Shown piece by piece: positions 6,985 through 16,085 of a stretch of DNA of 24,780 nt. The stretch lies in assembly GCA_002313925.1 (NCBI GenBank), contig DCAZ01000138.1:5385-30164 (forward strand), written 5' to 3'. A program made the translations under genes and the position numbers. The number at the start of each line of letters is the position of its first letter. The first letter of the stretch is position 1. This DNA comes from Gemmatimonadales bacterium UBA1120. Lineage in GTDB: Bacteria > Gemmatimonadota > Gemmatimonadetes > Longimicrobiales > Gaopeijiaceae. The notes beneath the pieces are model-generated. The model saw nothing but the letters and a program-made list of their open reading frames with translations. It was not told the DNA's origin and ran no database searches.

Positions 6985-8455
6985 GACCACTTCCACTCTA
7001 GGCAAGGTGGGCGAGATCCTCCGGGTGGCTGGACTCCTTAGGGAGTTTCACGGTCCGGAGGATCTCGCCGTTATGGGGGTATGCCAAGACTCACGAAAAA
7101 CACGTCCCGGAGATCTCTTTCTTGCTTGGCAGGGAGATTCGCTCGATGCGCATGACTTCGTTGCTGCTGCTGCCTTCAATGGAGCAGTTGCAGCCGTTGT
7201 TGAACGTAAGGTCGATATTGAGATGCCTCAGATCATCGTTACTGATGGACGTCGTTCAGCAGCATTAGCCGCCCGTGAGGTTATCGGTACCGGAAGTAGA
7301 CGCATGTTCACGGTTGGCGTTACGGGTACCAACGGAAAAACCACGACGGCGCTTCTTGCTCGGTACTTGATGGGGCAAAAAGGGCCTACAGCCGCGATTG
7401 GTACGCTCGGGGTTTTCGATGAACAAGGTGTTCGTCCAGGTACCGAAGGGCTAACGACTCCCGGTCCTGTCCAGGTCGCAACCTTTCTTCGACAGCTCGT
7501 TGATGGGGAGATGGAAGCCGTCGTAATGGAAGTGTCCTCCCACGCGCTTGATCAGCATCGTATAGATGGAGTCATTTTCGATGTTGGAGTATTCACGAAT
7601 TTGTCCCATGATCATTTAGACTACCATGGGGATATTGCTGAATACTTCGAAGCTAAGGCCCGCCTAGTAGAACTAGTTGCTTCTCAGGGAACTCTAGTCA
7701 TAAACGCCGATGACGAAGCCTGGAGCAAATTGAATGCGAATGGGCGCTCGATTCGCACGTTTGCTCTCAACACTCCGGCTGATGTCCATGCAGAGTCAGT
7801 TCAGATGAGTCCGAATGGCTCTGATTTTACGCTAGTGATTGACGGCGAGCGAAGGGAAGTGAGGCTTCCACTACTCGCCCGCTTTAATATCGAGAATGCA
7901 TTAGCTGCAGCTGCTGTGGGAGCAGTTTACGGCCTTTCGATTGACGAAATTGCTTCAGGGCTCTCCACTGCACCTCAGGTGGCGGGACGGCTGGAGACTG
8001 TGGCAACCGAGCCGTTCACTGTTCTTATCGATTTCGCACATACTCCTGCAGCCCTCGAGAGTGTTCTTGAAGCGTTACAACCCTTAACAACCCCGGGTCA
8101 ACTCATCGTGGTATTTGGTGCTGGCGGTGATCGGGACAGGATGAAGCGTCGTCCAATGGCAGCTGCTGTGGCGCGGAGTGCTGATGTTGTGGTACTCACC
8201 TCTGATAATCCTCGTACAGAAGATCCTGAGCAGATTCTTGATGACCTCGTTGAAGGACTCAAGGGAAAAGATCACGAGCGTGTTGTTGACCGAAACGACG
8301 CTATTCGGTTTGCATTATCAACAGCCCAGGAAGGCGATACGCTGCTCTTGGCGGGGAAGGGTCATGAAACCTATCAAGTAGTTGGTGATGAACAGCGACC
8401 TTTCGACGAGCGAGCGATTGTCCAGGACTGCTTAGCGGAGTTAGGGGTCTCATGA
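6977..8455 (+). CDS. murE: UDP-MurNAc-L-Ala-D-Glu:meso-diaminopimelate ligase
   Basis: MurE adds the third stem residue to UDP-MurNAc-dipeptide in the cytoplasm, using ATP. From GTG 6977 the protein has 492 residues, a normal length. The Mur N-terminal domain includes CQDSRKTRPGDLFLA. The ATP loop GTNGKTT is at 117-123. EVSSHALDQHRI and TNLSHDHLDYHG follow, with the C-terminal domain carrying GAGGDRDRMKRRPM. The specificity motif DNPRTEDP starts at residue 410; DNPR is the known signature for meso-diaminopimelate rather than lysine. GKGHETYQ is near the end. The start overlaps the ftsI stop by 8 nt, and the stop overlaps murF by 4 nt (ATGA). Confidence 0.96.
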   Translation: MIETTSTLGKVGEILRVAGLLREFHGPEDLAVMGVCQDSRKTRPGDLFLAWQGDSLDAHDFVAAAAFNGAVAAVVERKVDIEMPQIIVTDGRRSAALAAREVIGTGSRRMFTVGVTGTNGKTTTALLARYLMGQKGPTAAIGTLGVFDEQGVRPGTEGLTTPGPVQVATFLRQLVDGEMEAVVMEVSSHALDQHRIDGVIFDVGVFTNLSHDHLDYHGDIAEYFEAKARLVELVASQGTLVINADDEAWSKLNANGRSIRTFALNTPADVHAESVQMSPNGSDFTLVIDGERREVRLPLLARFNIENALAAAAVGAVYGLSIDEIASGLSTAPQVAGRLETVATEPFTVLIDFAHTPAALESVLEALQPLTTPGQLIVVFGAGGDRDRMKRRPMAAAVARSADVVVLTSDNPRTEDPEQILDDLVEGLKGKDHERVVDRNDAIRFALSTAQEGDTLLLAGKGHETYQVVGDEQRPFDERAIVQDCLAELGVS

Positions 8456-9855
8456 GTCAGTTCACATGGACTGACCGTTCGGTTCGTCAGGCGCTCGGTT
8501 TAAGTGCCGATCTGGCTGATCCTTCATTCGAGTATGCTAGCGTCTCTACAGACTCGCGTTCGGTTGGGGAAGGGACACTCTTTGTCGCTCTCGTGGGTGA
8601 GTGCTTTGATGGTCACGATTTTGTGGTGGATGCCTTGGCGAAGGGGGCAGTTGGTGCGGTGGTTTCGAGGCCAGTAGAGACTAATCCGAACGCCCCTCTT
8701 TACCCGGTGGATGATACTCTGGTAGCGCTCGGATCGCTTGCAACTTTTCGACGTAACGCTCTAGACATTCCGGTTGTTGCAATCACAGGATCATCAGGAA
8801 AGACTACGACGAAAGACCTTACCCGTGCCGCACTTGGGATGACGCAAACAGTGCATGCGACTCCTTGTAATCACAACAACCGCATCGGGATGCCGCTGAC
8901 ACTACTCTCGACACCTACAGAGGTTGATGTCGTCTTGGTCGAGATGGGTTCGAATGAGCCGGGGGAGATTTCTACACTCTCTGCCATAGCCCGCCCAGAT
9001 ATAGCTGTCGTGACCACCGTGGGAGAGAGCCATCTTGATAGGCTCGGTTCCTTGGCAGGCGTATTGGACGAAAAACTAGACCTGTTTAGGAGTATGACAG
9101 AAGGCGGTCGCTGTGTTGTTGGCGACGAGCCTCCGGCACTGGTAGATGCCGCACGAGCAATTTGCTCGGATCTTCGCATTGCGGGTTGGAGCCAACGCGC
9201 TGATCCTGATCTCAGGCCAGAGCAATTCGAACTAGATGTCTTCGGGGCACCTCGTTTCAGGTGGCGAGGGCATCCGGTGACCCTCGCACTGCCTGGCCGT
9301 CATTCTGTGGTAAATGCTCTGATTTCTCTAGCCATCTCCGAACTTGTGGGTGTTAGCCCCCGAGATGCTGTCCGTGGTCTGGCCTCAGCCGAAGTCTCTC
9401 CTCTCCGTTGTGAGATTCGCCAGATCGGAAATGTGAGAGTGGTTGCTGATTGTTACAATGCGAACCCGCAAAGCTTGAGAGCAGCACTTGCGGTACTCAT
9501 TGACCAACCTGGCAATTCACGCACTGTTGCCGTCTTGGGTACCATGCTGGAACTGGGCCATGAGGCTGCCCGGCTTCACGAAGAAACTCTCGAATACGCA
9601 CTCGGCCTGAATATCGACTTGGTGGTGGCGACCGGAGGATTCGCTGAAGCTGCCGAGGCACTAAAAGTGGATGAGCCCGAGGTTCTTCGATCTCAGGATT
9701 GGAGGAAAGCCTACCCAGCGCTCCGTGACTGGCTCGATGGAGACGAGGTTCTTTTACTCAAAGCTTCGAGAGGAATTGCTCTGGAGGACATGCTTCCTCT
9801 TCTGGACTCAGATTTTGGTAGCAAGGGTACCAGTACCGTGGTGGGTAAAGCCTGA
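8452..9855 (+). CDS. murF: UDP-MurNAc-tripeptide:D-alanyl-D-alanine ligase
   Basis: MurF joins D-Ala-D-Ala to the tripeptide precursor, completing UDP-MurNAc-pentapeptide. The protein has 467 residues. The N-terminal substrate domain shows STDSRSVGEGTLFVAL. The ATP loop GSSGKTTT is at 113-120. NHNNRIGMPLTLL, VLVEMGSNEPGEI and VADCYNANPQSLRAAL are family hallmarks, as is VLGTMLELGHEAARLHEE in the C-terminal domain. The D-Ala-D-Ala ligase (ddl) supplying its substrate is not in this window. ATGA overlap with murE and a 1-nt TGATG junction with mraY imply coupled translation. Confidence 0.96.
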   Translation: MSQFTWTDRSVRQALGLSADLADPSFEYASVSTDSRSVGEGTLFVALVGECFDGHDFVVDALAKGAVGAVVSRPVETNPNAPLYPVDDTLVALGSLATFRRNALDIPVVAITGSSGKTTTKDLTRAALGMTQTVHATPCNHNNRIGMPLTLLSTPTEVDVVLVEMGSNEPGEISTLSAIARPDIAVVTTVGESHLDRLGSLAGVLDEKLDLFRSMTEGGRCVVGDEPPALVDAARAICSDLRIAGWSQRADPDLRPEQFELDVFGAPRFRWRGHPVTLALPGRHSVVNALISLAISELVGVSPRDAVRGLASAEVSPLRCEIRQIGNVRVVADCYNANPQSLRAALAVLIDQPGNSRTVAVLGTMLELGHEAARLHEETLEYALGLNIDLVVATGGFAEAAEALKVDEPEVLRSQDWRKAYPALRDWLDGDEVLLLKASRGIALEDMLPLLDSDFGSKGTSTVVGKA

Positions 9856-10961
9856 TGTTCTATCACCTTATGCCCAGTCTCTCGGACGTGAACTTCGTCT
9901 TCAATGTATTCCGCTATATAACGTTTCGGGCAGCAGGTGCGGTTGTGACTGCACTCATGATTGCATTCGTGCTCGGTCCGATTGTTATCCGGCGTCTTCA
10001 GCGTGCCAAGGTCGGCCAAATCGTTCGAGAAGGAGGCCCTAAATCACATTGGTCAAAGGCAGGGACTCCAACGATGGGTGGTGTGATCATCATCATGTCT
10101 ACGGTTCTTTCCACTCTTCTTTGGGCTGAACTGACGAACTGGTACACAGTGATTGCGCTTGTCGCCCTCATCTGGATGGGGATGATCGGCTTCCTTGATG
10201 ACTATCTCAAGGTAGTGCAGGGGAAGACACGTGGTTTGGTTGCCAGATACAAGATGATTGGCCAGTGGAGCTTTGGCCTTGCTCTAGGAGCGTTCCTAGT
10301 GTTTAACCAAATCTCGCCGCATGCATCTACCGCGACTGCCGTACCCTTCTTCTCGGATGTCCAAGCAAGGTTCGCCGTTTGGTCATTTATCCTATTCACA
10401 GGGATTGTTGTATCTGGTTCATCAAATGCGGTAAACCTGACTGACGGACTAGATGGGCTCGCGGCAGGATTGTCCGCTATAGCAGCTGTGACGTTGGGTA
10501 TTTTCGCGTACATCGCTGGTCGTTTCGACATGTCAGAGTACCTAGGGTTTTTCTACCTACCAGGAGCAGGTGAGTTAACGATCTTTGCGGTCGCACTTGC
10601 AGGTTCTGCGATCGGTTTCCTCTGGTACAACTCCTATCCCGCTCAGGTCTTTATGGGCGATACAGGCTCGTTGGCTCTCGGGGGTGCTTTGGGAGTGATG
10701 GCAATCTTGCTCAAGGCCGAATTTCTGCTGGTTATCGTAGGTGGGGTCTTCGTCATGGAAACCCTGTCCGTAATCATCCAAAGGGTTTGCTTCGTGTATA
10801 CGCGCCGTCGTTTCGGGGAAGGGCGCCGGGTCTTCAGGATGGCACCCATCCATCACCACTTCGAAGCACTTGGCTGGCCTGAGGCAAAAGTGGTGATACG
10901 CTTTTGGATCATTGGGATTCTGTTTGCGATGCTGGCCATTAGCACGCTGAAAATAAGGTGA
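9855..10961 (+). CDS. mraY: Phospho-N-acetylmuramoyl-pentapeptide transferase
   Basis: MraY moves phospho-MurNAc-pentapeptide from UDP to undecaprenyl phosphate, forming lipid I at the inner face of the membrane. It is a 368-residue protein with about ten membrane spans. Seen in order: FNVFRYITFRA near the start, PTMGGVIIIMS, the metal-binding DDYLKV (Asp115-116), NAVNLTDGLDG (191-201), NSYPAQVFMGDTGSLALGG and the loop PIHHHFEALGWPE. All conserved catalytic regions appear intact. The start ATG overlaps the murF stop by one base. The 46-nt gap to murD is the largest break between mraZ and ftsA. Confidence 0.97.
   Translation: MFYHLMPSLSDVNFVFNVFRYITFRAAGAVVTALMIAFVLGPIVIRRLQRAKVGQIVREGGPKSHWSKAGTPTMGGVIIIMSTVLSTLLWAELTNWYTVIALVALIWMGMIGFLDDYLKVVQGKTRGLVARYKMIGQWSFGLALGAFLVFNQISPHASTATAVPFFSDVQARFAVWSFILFTGIVVSGSSNAVNLTDGLDGLAAGLSAIAAVTLGIFAYIAGRFDMSEYLGFFYLPGAGELTIFAVALAGSAIGFLWYNSYPAQVFMGDTGSLALGGALGVMAILLKAEFLLVIVGGVFVMETLSVIIQRVCFVYTRRRFGEGRRVFRMAPIHHHFEALGWPEAKVVIRFWIIGILFAMLAISTLKIR
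10955..10960 (+). promoter_or_regulatory. Strong ribosome binding site pointing at a small ORF, not at murD
   Basis: AAGGTG, at the very end of mraY, lies 7 nt before ATG 10968 and continues as AAGGTGAT, resembling the anti-Shine-Dalgarno complement. It is 47 nt from the murD ATG and therefore cannot serve murD directly. Confidence 0.55.
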
Positions 10962-10967
10962 TAGAAC

Positions 10968-11090
10968 ATGCCGTATTGGACCGAAGAAGCCGTTCGGAGT
11001 AAGTGGAATGAGCGGACTGAGTGGATCACATATAGCTGTCATTGGCCTCGGAGCAAGCGGTCTTGCCGCAGCTCGATTGGCCCTAGATAA
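10968..11090 (+). CDS. Possible 40-residue upstream ORF overlapping murD start
   Basis: ATG 10968 opens a 40-codon frame (starting MPYWTEEAVRSKW, stop TAA at 11088-11090) that is out of frame with murD and overlaps its first 83 bases. It has a better ribosome site than murD itself. Its second half is rich in Arg, Ser, Trp and Cys and looks like an out-of-frame reading of murD, so only the first dozen or so codons could be meaningful. It may be a leader ORF that couples mraY to murD, the original murD N-terminus separated by a one-base indel, or chance. No recognisable family. Confidence 0.3.
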   Translation: MPYWTEEAVRSKWNERTEWITYSCHWPRSKRSCRSSIGPR

Positions 11091-12363
11091 GGGAGGAGAT
11101 GTCTATGTCTCGGATCTGCGCATTGAACCCGAGGTTGCAGCTCGTCGAGCCGACTTGCGAGAAAGAGGTGCCCAGGTTGAACTGGGAAGGCACGATATCG
11201 AACGATTGGCAGAAGCTGACATGGTTGTCGTCAGTCCAGGAATCCCTCTCCACGCTCCGATACTCAGAGTACTCCAGGATCGGGATATCCGGTGGATCTC
11301 CGAACCTGAATTCGCTGTTCAGTTCTTCTCTGGTCCATTAATTGCCGTCACAGGGACTAATGGAAAGACGACGACGACCTTGCTTTTGGGACACTTGCTT
11401 GAAACGGCAGGGGTGCGTGTTGGGGTGGGTGGAAACGTGGGAGGTGGGCTCGCCCCAGCTGCTTCAGAGCTTGCTCTCATGGTGCCTGCTCCGGACTGGT
11501 ATGTGCTCGAAATGAGTTCCTTCCAGCTGTCCGCGATTCAGTCATTCAGGCCTGACATTGGCATACTGACGAACTTGTTTCCGGATCATTTGGACCGGTA
11601 TCCATCCCTTGAGGCTTATTACGCGGATAAGGCGAGGATCTTCGATAACGCGGATCACCAGAGTATATGGGTCCTACCGGAAGGCGACGGTGTTGTGGAT
11701 TCACTCATCGGTAACACCCCCGGGGACCGTTTCTATTATGGAGAAGACGAGCGATCGGAAACTCACGCTTTTATGACCGACGGCGTTCTAACTTTGTGTT
11801 TCGAAGATCACCGATATCCACTACTGGAGATGGACGATCTCTCACTAATTGGACGGCATAACATCCGGAATGCGTTGGCGGCATCATTAGCCACACACCT
11901 GGTGGGCGTTCCAGCTGAATCGATTGCTGATGGCCTGCACACTGCCCGCCCGTTGCCGCACAGGCTAGAACTCGTAGCTGCCCACAACGGAGTTGTTTGG
12001 CTTAACGACTCCAAGGCTACAAATGTCGCAGCTACACGTAGCGCTCTAGAGAGCCTAATTCAACCGGTTGTTCTCCTGTTAGGGGGGGTCGACAAGGGTG
12101 AGGATTTTAGATCACTCATACCGTCCGTAGCTCATCTACGTGCTGTCCTCGCGTATGGCGCGGCAGCCCCGCGGATTGTCAGCGAGATTGAAGATGCAGT
12201 ACTAGTGGATGGTGATCTGGGATTGGTTGTTCAGCGTGCGAAAAAACTGGCCGAGGAGGGTGACGCGATCCTCTTATCACCCGCTTGTTCGAGTTTTGAC
12301 ATGTTTGATAACTATGAAGAGCGAGGCCAAGTGTTTACGGCACTCGCACGTGAGTCACGATGA
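11008..12363 (+). CDS. murD: UDP-MurNAc-L-alanine:D-glutamate ligase
   Basis: MurD adds D-glutamate to UDP-MurNAc-L-Ala in the cytoplasm. The protein has 451 residues. The N-terminal Rossmann segment AVIGLGASGLAAARLAL binds the UDP substrate, and the ATP loop GTNGKTTTT is at 116-124. MSSFQLSAIQSF, LTNLFPDHLDRYPS, NDSKATN, LLLGGVDKGEDF and the closing SPACSSFDMFDNYEERG are diagnostic of MurD. ATG 11008 has a modest ribosome site, GGAG at 10996-10999, 8 nt upstream. No in-frame ATG or GTG lies between the mraY stop and this codon. Its stop overlaps ftsW by 4 nt (ATGA). Confidence 0.96.
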   Translation: MSGLSGSHIAVIGLGASGLAAARLALDKGGDVYVSDLRIEPEVAARRADLRERGAQVELGRHDIERLAEADMVVVSPGIPLHAPILRVLQDRDIRWISEPEFAVQFFSGPLIAVTGTNGKTTTTLLLGHLLETAGVRVGVGGNVGGGLAPAASELALMVPAPDWYVLEMSSFQLSAIQSFRPDIGILTNLFPDHLDRYPSLEAYYADKARIFDNADHQSIWVLPEGDGVVDSLIGNTPGDRFYYGEDERSETHAFMTDGVLTLCFEDHRYPLLEMDDLSLIGRHNIRNALAASLATHLVGVPAESIADGLHTARPLPHRLELVAAHNGVVWLNDSKATNVAATRSALESLIQPVVLLLGGVDKGEDFRSLIPSVAHLRAVLAYGAAAPRIVSEIEDAVLVDGDLGLVVQRAKKLAEEGDAILLSPACSSFDMFDNYEERGQVFTALARESR

Positions 12364-13538
12364 CAGCCCGTCCAGCAGATGTGGCTCCATCAGGTCCCAT
12401 TCGATTTCCTGATTCAGGCCTAGGGCATGGCTGGGAACCTTCGGCTGTGATGGTGCTTACTGCGCTTCTGCTCATTATCGGCCTTGTTAGTCTTTACAGT
12501 GCTTCTTCTATCTTAGCAATAGAACAAGGGGTAGGAGACACCTACTACCTAGGTCGCCAAGGGATCGGAGTTGTAATTGGTCTGGTGGTTATGATTAGCT
12601 GCGCGTTCATACCCTACTCCATCTGGTCCCGACTTTCCTGGCCACTGCTATTGATCAGCATTGGATCTCTAGTCCTTCTAGTCCTTCCTTGGACCCAATC
12701 AATCGCCCCATCAATCAATGGTTCAAGGCGTTGGCTCCAGGTTGGCATCACCGTGCAGCCTTCCGAATTCGCCAAGATAGCAATTGTGGTATGGACTGCT
12801 GGAATGGCGGTGAAAAAAACATCTCAATTCCGATCGCTTCGAAGGGGGTTGGCACCATTCCTCGTAGCTTGGGCGATGTTGGTGATTCCTATTGCAATCG
12901 AACCCGACTTTTCTACTGCGTTCCTCATCGGACTACTTGGTCTAATAATTGTATTCTCTGCTGGTGCACGTATTAGCCATTTTATTTTCTTGGGACTTGT
13001 TCTAGCTCCTATCGTCTATTGGCAAATCGCAGGAGTGGGCTTCAGAGCTGACCGATTTGAGGCCTTTTTGAATCCTGCATCCGAGCAGACGGGTGCAGGC
13101 TATCAGTCATACCAAGCCCTGCTTGGAATGGGTTCGGGAGGGTGGTTCGGTGTCGGGATCGGTCAAGGACGTCAACGATTTGGCTTTCTTCCAGAAGCTC
13201 ACAACGATTTCATCTTCTCAATGATCGGTGAAGAGTGGGGGTTCATTGGTGTCTTGGTCCTATTGATGATTTACGTAACCCTTGTGTTGGTTGGGTTTCG
13301 GATCGCTCAAAGAGCTCCCGATCTATTTGGGGAACTACTCGCACTGGGTTTCACAAGTCTCATTGCTCTCCAGGCTTTACTCCATATGGGCGTTGGGCTC
13401 GGCCTGCTCCCAACAACGGGGCTTGCACTCCCACTTGTCTCTTATGGACGGTCTAATCTGATAGTTACGCTCGCATCACTTGGAATCTTGATGTCGGTGG
13501 CCCGGGCGGCTCCAGGTATAAAGGCAGCCCGTGCATGA
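12360..13538 (+). CDS. ftsW: Septal peptidoglycan glycosyltransferase, SEDS family
   Basis: FtsW polymerises lipid II into glycan strands at the septum together with FtsI. It is a 392-residue protein with about ten membrane spans. PSEFAKIAIVVW and the loop FLPEAHNDFIFSMIGEEWGF are family signatures, the latter holding Asp283, which aligns with the essential SEDS aspartate. The late motif reads LPTTGLALPLVSYGRSNL (SYGRSNL at 361-367), where most family members have SYGGSSL or SYGGSAL, so Gly to Arg at 364 and Ser to Asn at 366 are unusual. Position between murD and murG is the classic FtsW locus, which favours FtsW over RodA. Confidence 0.95.
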   Translation: MTARPADVAPSGPIRFPDSGLGHGWEPSAVMVLTALLLIIGLVSLYSASSILAIEQGVGDTYYLGRQGIGVVIGLVVMISCAFIPYSIWSRLSWPLLLISIGSLVLLVLPWTQSIAPSINGSRRWLQVGITVQPSEFAKIAIVVWTAGMAVKKTSQFRSLRRGLAPFLVAWAMLVIPIAIEPDFSTAFLIGLLGLIIVFSAGARISHFIFLGLVLAPIVYWQIAGVGFRADRFEAFLNPASEQTGAGYQSYQALLGMGSGGWFGVGIGQGRQRFGFLPEAHNDFIFSMIGEEWGFIGVLVLLMIYVTLVLVGFRIAQRAPDLFGELLALGFTSLIALQALLHMGVGLGLLPTTGLALPLVSYGRSNLIVTLASLGILMSVARAAPGIKAARA

Positions 13539-14661
13539 GAGCCGGGTGGTCGTTTTCGCTGGTGGCGGGACAGGTGGACATCTTTACCCAGCTCTTGCCA
13601 TTGCAGATGCGCTACGTTGCCGTCGGCCTGATGTCCGAGTCGTATTCATGGGAGCTACCCGGGGTATTGAGGCACGTGTTCTACCTGAATTGGGTGAAGA
13701 ACATTTTCTCTTACCTGTTCGTGGTCTGGACCGAGGGTTACTCGGGGCATATTGGAGAGCTGCCCCCGCTCTGGTTGGCTCGGTTCTGGAAGCAGCTAGG
13801 GTGATGCGTCATTTGCAGCCGAGTGCCGTGGTTATAACAGGTGGTTACGCCTGTGCCCCCGCCGGTATTGTCGCAGCCTTGACTGGAATTCCACTACTTA
13901 TCCAGGAACAAAACGCCGTACCGGGGATTGTTACTAAAGCTCTCAGTCACTTTGCAAAGAAAATCCATACAGCCTTTGAAGCGGCTGCTGGCGGGCTGCC
14001 TCGTCGGGTTAGGAACAAGGTTCTTCTTACGGGAAATCCAGTGCGGTCAAAAGGATTACAGGGGCGTTTGCAGGCCAGGGATTCATTCCACTTACCCGAG
14101 GAATCTTTCGTCGTTTTGATGGTAGGAGGGAGCCAAGGTTCAGAGGCTTTGAATAACCTTCTTCTTGGGGCGTTGGATGCTGTCACTGGTGGTTTTTTGG
14201 ATCGACCAGATAACCTACATATTTTGTGGTCAACAGGTCCCAAGTACCACGAAGCAGTGCAAGCCGCCTTGGATGAATTCGGAAATCCAGATTGGGTACA
14301 TCCAAGCCCGTATTTCGACAATATGCCCGATATATTAGCTGCTGCCGACCTTACTGTGAGCAGGGCGGGGGCGATGTTTACGGCTGAACTCTTAAACCAG
14401 GGCCTACCCGGGATTTTAGTTCCTCTTCCTAGTGCTGCTGCCGACCACCAGACCCACAATGCACGGGCACTGGCTGAAGCTGGTGCAGCTGTGTTTACTC
14501 CAGAATCGGGGCTTACTGGAGAGATTCTTTGGGCACAGCTTACCCGGCTTGCAGGTGATCGAGTATCTCTGGAACGCATGGCTGTGGCTGCAACTTCACT
14601 TGCTCGGCCGGAAGCTGCAGACCAGATAGCCGCCTCCGTAGAGAGGTTTGTCTCCTCATGA
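13531..14661 (+). CDS. murG: UDP-GlcNAc:undecaprenyl-PP-MurNAc-pentapeptide GlcNAc transferase
   Basis: MurG converts lipid I to lipid II at the inner face of the cytoplasmic membrane. The protein has 376 residues with two Rossmann-like halves. GGGTGGHLYPALAIADAL begins at residue 11, IQEQNAVPG lies near 134 and GGSQGSEALN is at 199-208. SRAGAMFTAELL and PLPSAAADHQTHNA form the UDP-GlcNAc site. The start is GTG 13531, overlapping the ftsW stop by 8 nt, with AAGG at 13521-13524. A nearby ATG at 13535 is in another frame. The stop overlaps murC by 4 nt (ATGA). Confidence 0.96.
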   Translation: MHESRVVVFAGGGTGGHLYPALAIADALRCRRPDVRVVFMGATRGIEARVLPELGEEHFLLPVRGLDRGLLGAYWRAAPALVGSVLEAARVMRHLQPSAVVITGGYACAPAGIVAALTGIPLLIQEQNAVPGIVTKALSHFAKKIHTAFEAAAGGLPRRVRNKVLLTGNPVRSKGLQGRLQARDSFHLPEESFVVLMVGGSQGSEALNNLLLGALDAVTGGFLDRPDNLHILWSTGPKYHEAVQAALDEFGNPDWVHPSPYFDNMPDILAAADLTVSRAGAMFTAELLNQGLPGILVPLPSAAADHQTHNARALAEAGAAVFTPESGLTGEILWAQLTRLAGDRVSLERMAVAATSLARPEAADQIAASVERFVSS

Positions 14662-16085
14662 AAGTGCGAAACACTAATTGTCCTGTTCCGGACCTCAGGA
14701 CGCTAGTTGGAGAGGGTTCAGTCCACTTTATGGGAGTGGGTGGTGCAGGGATGTGTGCATTGGCTGAACTCTTCCTGAGTCGCGGTGGATCTGTTACTGG
14801 CTGTGATTTGAAGGACTCCCAGTCAATTCAAGATCTGAGTGCGCTTGGAGTGCAGTTGTCGGTAGGTCATGACCCCAGGCACGTCACTAACGCTTCTGCA
14901 TTAGTGGTAACTTCGGCAGTACCCTCCGATCACCCGGAACTAGTTGCCGCGCGCGATCGGGGTATTCCAGTGCTAAAGCGTGCAGAAGCTCTTGGAGCTT
15001 GGGTAAATCAGGGAAAGGTTATTGCCATTTCTGGCACTCATGGTAAGACGACGACGACTGCAATGGCCACAGAGATCCTCGCTCAAGGAGGACTGGATCC
15101 TACAGGCATCGTGGGTGGTCGCGTTCGTGATTGGGCTGGGAATCTGCGGTGTGGATCAGATCACCTTTTTGTCGTCGAAGCAGACGAATATGACCGCTCA
15201 TTCCATATGCTGACACCTGATATCGCCATTGTAACTAACGTCGAGGCTGACCACTTGGATGTCTATGGTGATTACCAAGGTGTCCGGGCTGGATTCGAAG
15301 AGTTTCTGGATAATTTGAAGGCCTCAGGTAAAGTCATTGCCTGCGCCGACGACCACGGATCTGCTTCCCTTCTCACGACATGTGGGGGTCTGGGTTACTC
15401 GTATGGTACCACAGCAGGGTCTATGCTACGTGCAATAGATGTGAGTGTCACCGAGGCTTCTACAAACTGTTCAGTTATCGAAGAGGGTGCGCTAGTTGGA
15501 GAACTCTCCCTCTCAATGGCTGGCGTACATAATCTCCGAAATGCGCTTGGTGCGGCTGCGGTGGCTCGCAAGCTTGATGTTCCATGGCCGATAATCTTTA
15601 CCGCCTTATCTGAGTTTAAGGGTGTAGGTCGACGTCTAGAGCGCTTAGGAGAAAGGTGCGAGGTCATCGTGCTCGATGATTATGCCCATCATCCCTCTGA
15701 GATTCGGGCTGCTCTAGATACAGCTAGGAAGATGTATACGTCTGCCCGACTTATAGCAGTCTTCCAACCCCATCTCTTTTCTCGTACTCGAGACTTTGCA
15801 GAAGACTTTGGAGAAGCACTGGCTGAGGCGGACTCAGTTTGGGTCACGGACATCTTTCCAGCTCGAGAGAAGCCCATTCCTGGAGTTACCGGAGGGACCG
15901 TAGCCGAAGCTGTCCAAAGAGCCGGTGGTGGGCACGTCTGCTATGTTCCAGCGCTTGGAGATCTTCCAAACTTGCTCGTTGAAGAACTCCGAGCAGGTGA
16001 CGTCCTTGTGACATTAGGAGCAGGTTCAATTGATAGCCTCGGAGGTCAGATCCTCGACCGCCTAGGGGAGCGAGTTCATGCGTAG
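14658..16085 (+). CDS. murC: UDP-N-acetylmuramate:L-alanine ligase
   Basis: MurC attaches L-alanine, the first stem residue, to UDP-MurNAc. The protein has 475 residues. FMGVGGAGMCALAEL is the substrate-binding Rossmann loop, and GTHGKTTTT at 126-134 is the ATP loop with the His typical of MurC. VEADEYDRSF, TNVEADHLDVYGD, DDYAHHPSEIRAAL and FQPHLFSRTRDF follow in order. DIFPAREKPIPGV is in the C-terminal domain. In many genomes murB or ddl comes next; here ftsQ follows directly, overlapping by 8 nt. Confidence 0.97.
   Translation: MKVRNTNCPVPDLRTLVGEGSVHFMGVGGAGMCALAELFLSRGGSVTGCDLKDSQSIQDLSALGVQLSVGHDPRHVTNASALVVTSAVPSDHPELVAARDRGIPVLKRAEALGAWVNQGKVIAISGTHGKTTTTAMATEILAQGGLDPTGIVGGRVRDWAGNLRCGSDHLFVVEADEYDRSFHMLTPDIAIVTNVEADHLDVYGDYQGVRAGFEEFLDNLKASGKVIACADDHGSASLLTTCGGLGYSYGTTAGSMLRAIDVSVTEASTNCSVIEEGALVGELSLSMAGVHNLRNALGAAAVARKLDVPWPIIFTALSEFKGVGRRLERLGERCEVIVLDDYAHHPSEIRAALDTARKMYTSARLIAVFQPHLFSRTRDFAEDFGEALAEADSVWVTDIFPAREKPIPGVTGGTVAEAVQRAGGGHVCYVPALGDLPNLLVEELRAGDVLVTLGAGSIDSLGGQILDRLGERVHA

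Noticed and set aside
10575..11042. 155-codon minus-strand frame across the mraY-murD junction
   Set aside because: It is antisense to conserved mraY sequence and shows no recognisable domain; no promoter or ribosome site was seen.
13947..14579. 210-codon open frame on the minus strand
   Set aside because: It lies wholly inside murG, opposite a protein with clear family motifs, and its composition is that of a shadow frame.
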